From assembly GCA_965248855.1 (NCBI GenBank), contig CBDFKQ010000025.1, positions 21,946 through 85,945 on the forward strand: DNA of 64,000 nt. Direction: 5' to 3'. The notes under the pieces were generated by a model. The model had not been told where the DNA came from and made no database searches. It saw nothing but the letters and a program-made list of their open reading frames with translations. The position numbers and the translations under genes are program-made. Numbering within the stretch: position 1 is the first letter of the stretch; each line of letters opens with the position of its first letter. Origin of the DNA: CBDFKQ01 sp965248855. GTDB taxonomy: Bacteria; Bacteroidota; Bacteroidia; Cytophagales; 172606-1. Shown here piece by piece: positions 33,357 to 41,718 of the stretch.

Positions 33357-36242
33357 TTACTTCATTCCGGTCAGTACCACAGCAACCAATATCCCGGCAC
33401 CTACAAACAGGCCCGTTTGATCGTTCCCGTTTTCCTGAGGGACGGTTTCAGTCATTGCAGGTTGCAGGTTATTCATGGGTGCATCTTCTTCATCTGAAGG
33501 CTGCACAACCGGTTTAACCCTTTCCGAGAGCCGGTTTACTTTGCTCTTAAGGGCATTCTTTTTTGCCTGTATCTTGGTGGCAACTTTTTGCCTGTTGGGG
33601 TTTCGTTCTTTTCGCCTCTGGAGTACCGGTTTTAATTTTTTGATAAACGCATCACTTGAATTGATGAACCCTTCCGCTTTTGCAGATTGCGAACTTAGTT
33701 TGGAAAGGGAATCTAAAAAGGCTCCGATGCCTTGCATGCCTTCGGCTTGTTCTGCTTCCGGGTCTTGATTGCTCGCTTGTGCCTTGCTCATTTGTGCCAG
33801 TTCTTCATCGTTTCCTGATGGCTCATTATCGGGCTGGTTTCCCTGTTCTGATGTTTCGCTGTTTTCCTCTGCGGAGGCAGTAGAAAATTCCTGTATGGAA
33901 GCTTCGCCGTTGCCCGGGCTTGGGTCTTCCGGCAATACTTCGCTCATGTCCTGTACTGCCTGGTTTTGGGCGCCTGCTTCAAAGTCTGCGGCGGTTTGTT
34001 CGGCTGCGGTTTCTCCGGTGCTTTCTTCGTCGCCTTTTTTATCTTTCTTCTTTAAGAGCTTGGGAAAATTAACTGCCTTCAGTAAGGAGGCTATTACTTT
34101 GAGTAATGGCAGGGCTGCGGTTACTGCCGCCACCGGGGCAAAACCAAGCCCTGCCAAATCCAAAGGGGAAGGGTGAAGGGCTGTTAGGGCATTCACCCTT
34201 TCAATACCGCTCAGGCCTTTACCTCCTTTGATGATGGCGTTGCGTAGTTTTTCTTTATTGCCCCCGATTTTAATAAACAGTTTTTCAAGTTTTGCAATCA
34301 CCCCTTTTAGTTTTTCGTATTCACCCATATCGAGCTGGGCTGCCCAGGCCTGTTCTTCTGTCATATACCCGTACTTGATCCTTTTGGAGATGTGCAGGAA
34401 ATTGATGCGCATGGCCAGCAAAAAAGCGTTACGGATGGCCACGGTGACCGGTGAAAACTTTTTAATGAATTTAAAGGCTTTCCTGAACACGCCTTTTCCT
34501 TCTGCTTTGCGTTTCGCTCTTCTTTCTTTCCTTTGTTGTTTGTTCCTTCCGGATAGCCCTGCAAGTCCTTCCAAATGCTCAATCTTCTCTACCATCTGCA
34601 CCAGGTCAGCCCCGGCCTTCAGGATTAAATTCCCTTTGGGAGATATGTCTTCTATATATTCCATCATGGCGGCCACAATGTCCCGTTCTTCTGTCCCGTT
34701 CAATACTTTCAGGTAACGGGCTTTCCTTAGTTCTTTGTCCCATTCGCTTTGGTTTAGGCCGTTGATGCCCCTGGATTTCAACCGATTTTCATAATTTATT
34801 ACGCTAAGGGTAAAGTCATCTGCGGGGGCAGGGCCTGCCAGGCCGTTAATCATTTCATTGGGCAGGCCGGATAAGGTTTCTATTCGCATGGTTTTTGTAA
34901 TATTAGGTGCCTGTTCATTGAACCCTCCTACCACCACATCTACCGTAAACTTCCCTTTGGTGTCCTGAAGGGTAATAAAAATATGGCCGAACTCTTTCTT
35001 ATGGTTAAAGGCTACGATATTAAATACAGGATGGTATCCCATATCAGTAAGTAATGCGTGTGCAAAAATTGAAAAGTCCTCGCAGTCAATCCCATGATGG
35101 CGGTCTTTCCAGCTTCGGTTAGGCGTGCGGATTTCTTCTTTTCCCGGGGTGTCAAGGTGGTAAGCGATGTTTGTTTTTAAAAAGTGCCAGACGTTATAAG
35201 CGCTTTGTTCCGGGCTGGATGCTTTCAGGTAGTTGGCTAGCTCCTGCACTTGTTCCCTTCCGGTTTGGGCAGCTTTGCTAATGGTTGCGATCGTTTTTTG
35301 AAGGCCTGCATCAGCTTCAAAAGTGGTTTTATTTTGAGCGGGTGAAAAAAAGAAATCGTAATTATCTCTTATTTTGTAAGTGGGTTTTCTCGGATCAAGG
35401 GCGGGGATATAGGGGATGTCTCCCCTGCCTTCCCTGCTTCCGTTAATGGTGAAAGGGTCGTTGAGGTGATCATAGATTCCTGAAAGCCCAAAAGTAATTA
35501 AGGTTGTACCGTCTTCCATGATCCAGCCCATAATATGTGCGCCCCGCTTGCCCTTTGCAATGAAATTATACTCTATTTCAGGCCTGGCTCTTTTTGTATT
35601 CGGGCCTATAGGGCTGATATCAATAATAGTAAATTCCCTGCCCTTAGCGTATATTTTATCTCCGATAGCATATTTGTTTACTTCGCCCATCCCTGAAAGC
35701 AAGCTGGTTTCCAGTCCTGCCAGGTGTTCTTCCGGTTTTAAGTTATGCTTTACATAGTTTTTATAATCTTCCACGGTAACCCAACCGTCCTTATTATAAT
35801 CAAAGCCTTTGTTTTGCTGGGCAATCCTTCTGGCGGTTGCGGTTCCTTTTTCGCTGCCGATCACGAAACTATCGGGCTGGGTCAGGGCATAAGGGTAAAA
35901 GGCTGCTAAATACAGGCTTTCCAAACTCTTCAGCTTCCCTTTTAACTGGGGCTGGGAATAGAATTGCTGCACATATTGTAATTGCTCGGTGGCGGTTAAG
36001 GCTTTGAGTTTTTCTGTGGTGGTATGTAAAACTTTTTGGGCAATGAAGGGCATGAACTGGATCAGTCCAACCGCCCCGGTCTGGGGGTTGGTCTTAGCCG
36101 GATTTAGTCCTGATTCATTGGCCATAATCTGCATGAGCCAATCGGACTTTATATTCAACTGGTTGCTTACCTCTTTGACCTTTTTCAAAAAGGGGTTCCC
36201 AAACTTCCTTAAAGCGAAACTTTCAAGTACAGTGGCCATCAC
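33357..36242 (-). CDS. 961-residue virion protein: SLT transglycosylase, EF-hand, transglutaminase-like, TM
   Basis: Order: SLT domain (about 15-130, catalytic Glu in ANESGLNP near residue 42); EF-hand-like loop DYNKDGWVT (about 147); an OB/SH3-like stretch (about 190-290); a transglutaminase-like thiol domain with Cys in GIDCEDF (about 386), His in EFGHIFI (about 419) and Asp in TVDVVV (about 434); a helical/basic region (about 560-660); a hydrophobic segment (about 695-725); an acidic disordered region (about 735-830); and a C-terminal membrane helix (about 944-960). The SLT cuts peptidoglycan glycan strands. It may be an entry protein. It is too short of tail partners to be read as a tape measure, though SLT-bearing tape measures exist. 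Confidence 0.7.
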   Translation of the reverse strand: MMATVLESFALRKFGNPFLKKVKEVSNQLNIKSDWLMQIMANESGLNPAKTNPQTGAVGLIQFMPFIAQKVLHTTTEKLKALTATEQLQYVQQFYSQPQLKGKLKSLESLYLAAFYPYALTQPDSFVIGSEKGTATARRIAQQNKGFDYNKDGWVTVEDYKNYVKHNLKPEEHLAGLETSLLSGMGEVNKYAIGDKIYAKGREFTIIDISPIGPNTKRARPEIEYNFIAKGKRGAHIMGWIMEDGTTLITFGLSGIYDHLNDPFTINGSREGRGDIPYIPALDPRKPTYKIRDNYDFFFSPAQNKTTFEADAGLQKTIATISKAAQTGREQVQELANYLKASSPEQSAYNVWHFLKTNIAYHLDTPGKEEIRTPNRSWKDRHHGIDCEDFSIFAHALLTDMGYHPVFNIVAFNHKKEFGHIFITLQDTKGKFTVDVVVGGFNEQAPNITKTMRIETLSGLPNEMINGLAGPAPADDFTLSVINYENRLKSRGINGLNQSEWDKELRKARYLKVLNGTEERDIVAAMMEYIEDISPKGNLILKAGADLVQMVEKIEHLEGLAGLSGRNKQQRKERRAKRKAEGKGVFRKAFKFIKKFSPVTVAIRNAFLLAMRINFLHISKRIKYGYMTEEQAWAAQLDMGEYEKLKGVIAKLEKLFIKIGGNKEKLRNAIIKGGKGLSGIERVNALTALHPSPLDLAGLGFAPVAAVTAALPLLKVIASLLKAVNFPKLLKKKDKKGDEESTGETAAEQTAADFEAGAQNQAVQDMSEVLPEDPSPGNGEASIQEFSTASAEENSETSEQGNQPDNEPSGNDEELAQMSKAQASNQDPEAEQAEGMQGIGAFLDSLSKLSSQSAKAEGFINSSDAFIKKLKPVLQRRKERNPNRQKVATKIQAKKNALKSKVNRLSERVKPVVQPSDEEDAPMNNLQPAMTETVPQENGNDQTGLFVGAGILVAVVLTGMK

Positions 36243-36679
36243 GAAAAACTGATTATTTGGTTATAAGGAATGGTGATATTGTTCGCCCGGATGTTCCCTT
36301 TTACTGTTAAGTCCGGTAGTTTGGCGCTCTTGCCCCCTATGAGCCCTTTATAAAAGCTAAGGGCTAAACTGGTAAAATTGGGTTTAACCCGTATAATATA
36401 TTGCTGGTCTGAATAGGGACGGATGATAAAAGTTTCTTCTAAATTCTGCTGCCTAATTTGGCCGAGTAGGGTAGTGCCTTTTAGTATGTCAAGAAATATG
36501 TAGTTTACTTTAAATTCCTGTCCGCTTGGGTTAGTGAACTGCATATTAATAAGTATCACACCGGATTTCACATCAAAGCCATATGAGGACTGGTTAACCA
36601 TTAATTTAGATGCACCTATACCCTGGCTTAAAAAAGATAAGCCATACACTCCGGCGGCAAGGAAAAGGATTGGCCACAT
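36239..36679 (-). CDS. Membrane-anchored LEA-like beta-sandwich protein, first virion-operon gene
   Basis: 146 residues: an N-terminal membrane helix (about 1-20) and a beta-rich domain resembling LEA/WHy-type folds (KSGVILINMQFTNPSGQEFKV...). It overlaps the 961-residue gene by 4 bases. As the first gene of the minus-strand block it may be an inner-membrane virion or anchoring protein. Fold by pattern only. Confidence 0.55.
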   Translation of the reverse strand: MWPILFLAAGVYGLSFLSQGIGASKLMVNQSSYGFDVKSGVILINMQFTNPSGQEFKVNYIFLDILKGTTLLGQIRQQNLEETFIIRPYSDQQYIIRVKPNFTSLALSFYKGLIGGKSAKLPDLTVKGNIRANNITIPYNQIISFS

Positions 36680-36774
36680 AGTATTTTCATTGGATACGTG
36701 GGCAAGTTTATGCGTTTCCTTTTCGATTTGCAGCTTCTTACGTGGCCTTACAGGCTTTTACGGCTTCTTAAGGC

Positions 36775-36805
36775 TTTGCACAGGGGAATTGTGTTTGTAC
36801 ATTTG
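36775..36805 (+). promoter_or_regulatory. Bacteroidota promoter for the 63-residue HTH gene
   Basis: TTTG (36775-36778), then a 19-base spacer, then TACATTTG (36798-36805), matching the TTTG-N19-TAnnTTTG consensus; the ATG is 26 bases further. Confidence 0.65.
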
Positions 36806-36830
36806 TTAAAAGCGGCCAACTACTTATACT

Positions 36831-37022
36831 ATGAAAGGATTACTGGTTACCCGTGTGCAGATCGCCCGCGAATGTGGGGTGCACCCGGATACACTCAAAC
36901 GGTATTTGCAGGTTTATTTTGACCAAATCCCTTTCTATTTCACTAAAAGGAGGAATTTAACAAAGAAAGAAGCGGATAAGGTGAAGGAGGTGCTAAAGAA
37001 TGAATTGGGTTTTGAACTTTGA
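36831..37022 (+). CDS. Small HTH protein (excisionase/MerR-like)
   Basis: 63 residues: a winged HTH of the MerR/excisionase type (VTRVQIARECGVHPDTLKRYL, split for length here: helix-turn-helix at about 8-27) and a basic helical tail. It is on the + strand, opposite to the virion operon, with its own consensus promoter. It could control the virion operon promoter in the 36680-36830 gap or act as a directionality factor. Role inferred. Confidence 0.65.
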   Translation: MKGLLVTRVQIARECGVHPDTLKRYLQVYFDQIPFYFTKRRNLTKKEADKVKEVLKNELGFEL

Positions 37023-37082
37023 AAATGGGTTTTTAATCCCAATAAAATGGAGTTTTAATGTAAATAAGTAATTAAAAAAAAT

Positions 37083-38678
37083 CTAGCAAATTGCTTGCAT
37101 AATGAATTGTTTAATTAAGATGCTTTCTTCAGTACTATTTTTCAAAGTAGCACTCACAAAATCAATATATGCATCTTTTTGGTTAGCTATTCCGCATAAT
37201 TCACAAAGCTTACTATCAAATAAAAGTCCCTTACGATTATACACTTTTAAAATATTCTTATAATGTTTTTCGATAATGTAGGATAAAAATCTGTCATTGA
37301 TTTGTTTATATGTTTCTTCATATTTAAATGAAGTTAAAAACTCGGACATTTTTTCTTTTAATTCGGAAAGATTTTGAACACTTGGATTTAACTCTTTTTT
37401 GAAATATTTTTCTATTAGGTAAATGGTATGTTGAGTAACTTGCTTTTCAAGTTCTTTTTTAAATAGTTCTATTATATTTGTTTCAACTTGACTAAAAACG
37501 TTTTCAGGATCTTTATGCATTATTTTTGCAATGAGTTTAACCATATCTTCAAGCAATAGTAAGTTATCAGCTTCTGCAACTTCTGTGACTAATACACCAT
37601 TAGCGCGAATCTTCTGAACATCCTCTTCAGTTTTTCTATCACGATCGATAATTCCTATTGCTGACAAATGGTGGAAGGCAAGTTGATCTTTAAATGCTTT
37701 GGTTGTAGATAATACTTTATCGCAATTTCCAACTGATATTATTGTATAATCAGAAAAAATAAAAGAGTACAATTTATAATCGATGCTTCTATTATCACCT
37801 TCAATAAACATAATGGGTTTTCGACTTCCTAAAATTTCAAGGTAAATTTGTTCCGGAATCGGAGATTTTCCTTCTAAAATCTCATAATCCCAAATTTCAT
37901 TTTCTTCATATGATTTTATCCAAATCTTTTTTGCTTCAACTCTTGAAGTTGCAAAATCAACATCATGGGTTAAATAAACAAATGTACAATCTGGCCTTTC
38001 TTTTTCAATTTCATCCCATATTCTATTTAAAATTGATTTGTGTAAATGAATTTCCGGTTCGTCAAGGATTAATATTGAATTTTCTTTGGTACAAATTGCC
38101 TGACCAATTAGATAAAAGATTATCCTTTCGCCGTCACTCATTTCTGAAGCATTATACTTCTTCTCCGGATAACCTTTTGGATGAGTGTCAATGATTCCAG
38201 CTTTTACATCTAATTCTCGATGAGGTAGTACTTCTTCCCAAATTCTTTTAATCCTGTCTAATTTGGTAATTGGCTTTGTAACATTCGTTTTTCCTTTTTT
38301 ATATCTAAGTGCTTCATCAAATTCTTCCGTAAACAAAAGGACTAATAAATGAGAATAATCACTAAGCTCCGAGTTGTTTATATTATTATTCCACCTATAG
38401 CTTATTTTACCTTGAGTCTTAAGCCACTCTTTATTGACAGTATTTGATCCATAAAAAAGTCTTTCCTCTGCATCTTCATTTGAACTAGGATGAACAACGG
38501 AGGGTATAATTAAGGATTTTTGTGCAGATATTCGATGTGCAATTGAATTGTATTCTTGCTCAATTTTTGCTCCAAATCGTGTCTTTCCCGCTCCATTTGC
38601 ACCTATAATAACTATTACTTTTGCATCTATAAATGTGTCTTTTTCAGAATTTAATTTTTTTGGTAATTTTATTTCCAT
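37083..38678 (-). CDS. PARIS-like single-chain defence protein: AAA15 ATPase fused to DUF4435 TOPRIM
   Basis: 531 residues. ABC-type ATPase (about 1-280): Walker A GANGAGKT (26-33), signature MSDGER (about 179-184), Walker B LILDEPEIHLH (about 202), H-loop THD (about 226). A DUF4435/TOPRIM-like nuclease part (about 285-531) has the Glu in FIEGDNR (about 293) and the D-x-D in GIIDRDR (about 344), then an EADNLLLLED motif. PARIS uses AriA (AAA15) to hold AriB (DUF4435/TOPRIM nuclease) and releases it when a phage anti-restriction protein is sensed; known AriB cleaves host tRNA-Lys. Fused AriA-AriB forms are known. It is AT-richer than the virion genes, so it looks like inserted cargo. Alternative: an OLD-family nuclease. 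Confidence 0.75.
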   Translation of the reverse strand: MEIKLPKKLNSEKDTFIDAKVIVIIGANGAGKTRFGAKIEQEYNSIAHRISAQKSLIIPSVVHPSSNEDAEERLFYGSNTVNKEWLKTQGKISYRWNNNINNSELSDYSHLLVLLFTEEFDEALRYKKGKTNVTKPITKLDRIKRIWEEVLPHRELDVKAGIIDTHPKGYPEKKYNASEMSDGERIIFYLIGQAICTKENSILILDEPEIHLHKSILNRIWDEIEKERPDCTFVYLTHDVDFATSRVEAKKIWIKSYEENEIWDYEILEGKSPIPEQIYLEILGSRKPIMFIEGDNRSIDYKLYSFIFSDYTIISVGNCDKVLSTTKAFKDQLAFHHLSAIGIIDRDRKTEEDVQKIRANGVLVTEVAEADNLLLLEDMVKLIAKIMHKDPENVFSQVETNIIELFKKELEKQVTQHTIYLIEKYFKKELNPSVQNLSELKEKMSEFLTSFKYEETYKQINDRFLSYIIEKHYKNILKVYNRKGLLFDSKLCELCGIANQKDAYIDFVSATLKNSTEESILIKQFIMQAIC

Positions 38679-39010
38679 AGTCTAAGTGATAATTTAACCG
38701 TAACATTATTAGATAACTTCTTTATTCTGATAAATCATTAAGCAAATCCTTCATTTTGTTAATACCTACATTGTTCTTTAAGGTAAATTATAATGATATT
38801 AGTTTGATTTAAGAATTTCAAATATTTAACATTTCCTAGCATTTAATATTATGACAATAAGTAGTTAAATTTTTCACGAAAATACCATGACTTACTTTAA
38901 GGTATCACCAACTCTATAAATCAGAATAAATTATATTAAGAAGAAAAATATTTTAATTATTAATAATTTTTCGTTGGTTAGCAAAATTATAAAAACTTAA
39001 ATCAAATGTT
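38679..39010. other. 332-base divergent intergenic region
   Basis: AT-rich gap between the PARIS-like gene (minus) and a + strand unknown gene. It must hold promoters for both. I see no confident TTTG-N19-TAnnTTTG pair and no RNA gene. Confidence 0.35.
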
Positions 39011-39385
39011 ATGAATGAAGAAGCTTTACTAATTATTCAAGGAGTTATAAGAAATTGGTTAAATAACAACCATTATACATACCAGCAAAAAGAAATTTTT
39101 GCAAAGAAAAGCCATATTGTAATAGGTGAATTTATTTTACGCTTCCATAATTCACTACCCTTTATTTCTCAAAATGAAGCACCTATTGAATTACTTTCTG
39201 ATCCGTTTCAAACAACAACGCTTAGCCTTCAGCTGCAAAATATTGAAGAAGAGGAAAGTGAAAATATAAATGCAGATATGTACCGGCTTACTAATTTCTT
39301 AAAAGAGTTTGACGAAAAATTTTATTTGTATGTTGAAGAACAGTTTCCAAACAATGAAAACGAAGTGTTTTTCCTTGACCTATAA
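39011..39385 (+). CDS. Small cytoplasmic protein of unknown function
   Basis: 124 residues, acidic, no signal or membrane segment, mixed helix and strand. It diverges from the PARIS-like gene and converges on the replication/membrane block. It may be cargo. Not recognised. Confidence 0.55.
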   Translation: MNEEALLIIQGVIRNWLNNNHYTYQQKEIFAKKSHIVIGEFILRFHNSLPFISQNEAPIELLSDPFQTTTLSLQLQNIEEEESENINADMYRLTNFLKEFDEKFYLYVEEQFPNNENEVFFLDL

Positions 39386-39416
39386 GTTTTAATAAATACC
39401 ACAAATCTATCTCTTC

Positions 39417-40121
39417 TTATCCTATATCCTGGTACAACTTTCTTTTCAATTCTGCCTTAGCCTTTTCACCCTTGGCATGCTTTAACTTCTCCTTCACCAG
39501 TTCCATTTCAGATAAGTAGAGTTTATCATTAGAGATATTCAGATCGTTTATTTTAATGCTCAACTCCTGGCTAATTGACTTAATTTTATTTTCTGCGGAT
39601 TCAAGAGCCTGCTTAGCTTCGTTCAACTCCTGGTCAACATTACTAAGTTCTTTACAAGCTAAGTTGAACTTTGTTTCAAAATACTTTACCCGCTCTTTCA
39701 AATCTTCAGTTTGGGTACTCTCATACCAGAGATAAGAAAATCTGTGGATGGAATAAGAGAAAATAGCCGAGTAGATCATTTTAGATAATAGGCGGTTAAA
39801 GCTTGTAATGAGTTCAACATGACTTTTGCCGTTTAGGATGTCATACATTGAGCCTGCCACATCAAAGAAAATGCAGTTCACTAAAAACAGCACCCAGGCA
39901 AATACAATGCTTTCCTGATGCCTGGTGCTGATGATAAAGGCAATAATTGAAAGGTCAATCACAATGACCACTAGAAAGCTTTGCAGGTGGTTATACCAAT
40001 CCGGGTAACTGGTATTAGCTGAAATTTGGTAATAGACTTTGGCCGAATGCTCCAGGTTATTATACATGGTCAGTACAATAATGAGCAGCAGGAATAGTTG
40101 AAAGGTCTTGCTATTGTTCAT
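39417..40121 (-). CDS. Membrane protein with C-terminal coiled coil
   Basis: About 234 residues from ATG at 40121, which lies one base after the upstream stop. Four hydrophobic helices (about 5-20, 38-62, 68-92, 110-135) precede a long coiled coil (about 145-230). Phage membrane proteins of this layout may anchor replication complexes or act in exclusion. No domain is recognised. Confidence 0.6.
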   Translation of the reverse strand: MNNSKTFQLFLLLIIVLTMYNNLEHSAKVYYQISANTSYPDWYNHLQSFLVVIVIDLSIIAFIISTRHQESIVFAWVLFLVNCIFFDVAGSMYDILNGKSHVELITSFNRLLSKMIYSAIFSYSIHRFSYLWYESTQTEDLKERVKYFETKFNLACKELSNVDQELNEAKQALESAENKIKSISQELSIKINDLNISNDKLYLSEMELVKEKLKHAKGEKAKAELKRKLYQDIG

Positions 40122-40122
40122 C

Positions 40123-40488
40123 TCAAAACGGGTTGATGTGGTAGGGTAAAAATTCATTTAGATAGCTATCTAGTTGATTCAGTGTTTTTACACTTGTAAG
40201 CTTTGTTCTGGCTAAAGAAATGGCCAATCCTTTATATGTATATTTATCAACCTGTATGTTATTTTCAGGGGAATGAAGGAAGTAATTACAATAATCTATT
40301 AGTAGTTTGATTTGCTCCGGGGTGGGTTCAGGTGATGCGTCCAGTGAACTATCATAATACCTGTTCACCGCTTCCATGATTTTGAATTTGATGGGTTCTT
40401 GCCAATGCTCGTCTTTCCAGTCTTGGGCATAGTGATTGTTTTTATATTTTAACTCATGAATATTATTCTCTATGGAGATATTGATCAT
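40123..40488 (-). CDS. Phage protein of unknown function
   Basis: 121 residues, mostly helical, with no signal. It is followed one base later by the membrane protein start and preceded by a 1-base gap from the next gene, so it belongs to the small early-type operon. Not recognised. Confidence 0.55.
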   Translation of the reverse strand: MINISIENNIHELKYKNNHYAQDWKDEHWQEPIKFKIMEAVNRYYDSSLDASPEPTPEQIKLLIDYCNYFLHSPENNIQVDKYTYKGLAISLARTKLTSVKTLNQLDSYLNEFLPYHINPF

Positions 40489-40489
40489 A

Positions 40490-40714
40490 TTAAAATAGGT
40501 TTAATTGTGTTGATTGTTCAGCTGTAATCAGTTTTTCGGAAGTTTCCCGGATTTCTGCGCATATTTTCCGGTGTTCCTCCATTGCTGAGCTTGCAGTAGT
40601 CTTATCGGTGGCAGACATGTACTTACTGTACGCTTCTTTTTTTTGCGTAATAAGCTTTTCTATTTCCACTTTTAGGAAACCGATTTCAGCATAGATTTTG
40701 TTTTTGTGTTCCAT
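40490..40714 (-). CDS. Small helical phage protein
   Basis: 74 residues, a charged helical hairpin (about 5-25 and 40-70). Stop and start spacing of 1 base to both neighbours supports a real gene. Not recognised. Confidence 0.5.
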   Translation of the reverse strand: MEHKNKIYAEIGFLKVEIEKLITQKKEAYSKYMSATDKTTASSAMEEHRKICAEIRETSEKLITAEQSTQLNLF

Positions 40715-40715
40715 T

Positions 40716-41141
40716 TTACCAAGGTTCGTGAAGGTTAACTACTTTGTGTATTTCCCTTTGCAGGCTTACAAAATCCGAATCTTTGTAATGGTAGGCGATC
40801 AGGTTCCAGATCATCAGCCAGTCATAAGCGGGCAAGGTTATTTTCTTCATTTTGCTTTTGTTATAATGGAGGTTCTTAACATGCCTGTTTACTTTTTTGA
40901 TGATCTGGGTTAAACTCCGGTATACCAACACTTCAGCCAATGCATAGGGGAATTGCATAGATTCTGTGTGCATGATAAAAGAATCCTGGACCATCGTTTG
41001 AAGAGCAAGGATTTGATAGCCTGTTAGCTTTAGGCCTTCTTTCTTTTCGTGGAAGTAATTATTATCAATAAAGAAACTCTCTAGTGCTTCCATCTTTAAG
41101 AAGGGTTGTTTTTTTGATAAGCTGCTACGTCTGCTGTCCAT
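40716..41141 (-). CDS. Phage protein of unknown function, helical
   Basis: 141 residues, mostly helical, with aromatic-rich helices in the second half (YDWLMIWNLIAYHY). It overlaps the upstream gene by 46 bases in another frame, unless its start is a later Met (residue 17, ATG near 41093). Likely part of the replication/regulation block. Not recognised. Confidence 0.55.
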   Translation of the reverse strand: MDSRRSSLSKKQPFLKMEALESFFIDNNYFHEKKEGLKLTGYQILALQTMVQDSFIMHTESMQFPYALAEVLVYRSLTQIIKKVNRHVKNLHYNKSKMKKITLPAYDWLMIWNLIAYHYKDSDFVSLQREIHKVVNLHEPW

Positions 41142-41479
41142 TCTTCAAATCCGCTAGGGTAAACTTTCACGATCACATTTCCGGCCACTTGTGATTTATA
41201 GGCATTATGAAAAATCTTAGCATAAGTGAAATGCTTTTGGCCAATCACCCTTTTCCTCGCTAAATCTAGGAGTTTTACAAAACAGTCTTTGGCTTCTGTT
41301 TCTTCTCCCGGCCTCATGCTGTAAAGGGGTGGCAGGTTTCCGGAGTAATTAGCATCGTACTGCGGGTGCGTGGGTTCTACTTTTATGATGAGTACATAGG
41401 TACTTTTTGACCTGCTTAAGGCTATTTGTTTAGCATCTTTCATTAGTTTCTTTATAAAGTGTTTAAAAATGGTGGACAA
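41096..41479 (-). CDS. Phage protein of unknown function, beta-containing
   Basis: 127 residues (114 if starting at Met14, KDAKQIAL). Beta-strand-rich middle (STYVLIIKVEPTHPQYD; VAGNVIVKVYPSGFEEW). Its position near the replication-like gene allows a nucleic-acid-binding role, but no fold is recognisable. Confidence 0.5.
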   Translation of the reverse strand: MSTIFKHFIKKLMKDAKQIALSRSKSTYVLIIKVEPTHPQYDANYSGNLPPLYSMRPGEETEAKDCFVKLLDLARKRVIGQKHFTYAKIFHNAYKSQVAGNVIVKVYPSGFEEWTADVAAYQKNNPS

Positions 41480-41514
41480 GCCCGCGCCCGCCCCGTTTTG
41501 CGGAGCGTTCTAAG

Positions 41515-41549
41515 ATCGTTGAGAACGATGCGGAAGGGGCATCTTTCCG
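41515..41549. repeat. GC-rich gap with paired hairpins, candidate origin
   Basis: The 41480-41718 gap is locally GC-rich (cccgcgcccgccccg). It has two short stems: ATCGTT/AACGAT (41515-41529) and CGGAA/TTCCG (41531-41549). It lies directly beyond the replication-like gene. An origin or a control site is possible. Confidence 0.35.
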
Positions 41550-41718
41550 GCAGCTCTCACATGTTAAATTCAAAATCAAGGGTAAAACCTATCTAAATTC
41601 CTGACTTATCAACTTATCCACTGACATGGTCAAAGGTCACAGGTCTTACATTTTAATTTTCCTTTTAAAATATTCCCCTTCGGAATCCTTGTATAGGTAA
41701 TTTTTACCGACCTCTTTT

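Noticed and set aside
33234..33517. Ser/Phe/Leu-rich open frames on the + strand
   Set aside because: They arise from the pyrimidine side of a purine-rich leader; no start context, composition artefact.
33357..36242. Tape-measure protein of a tailed phage
   Set aside because: SLT domains occur in tape measures, but no other tail, portal or terminase gene is visible, and the EF-hand, transglutaminase-like and C-terminal membrane parts do not fit.
37083..38678. Phage packaging ATPase
   Set aside because: It has ABC-type signature and Walker B plus a DUF4435/TOPRIM part, not an FtsK/HerA or terminase fold; it is AT-rich cargo.
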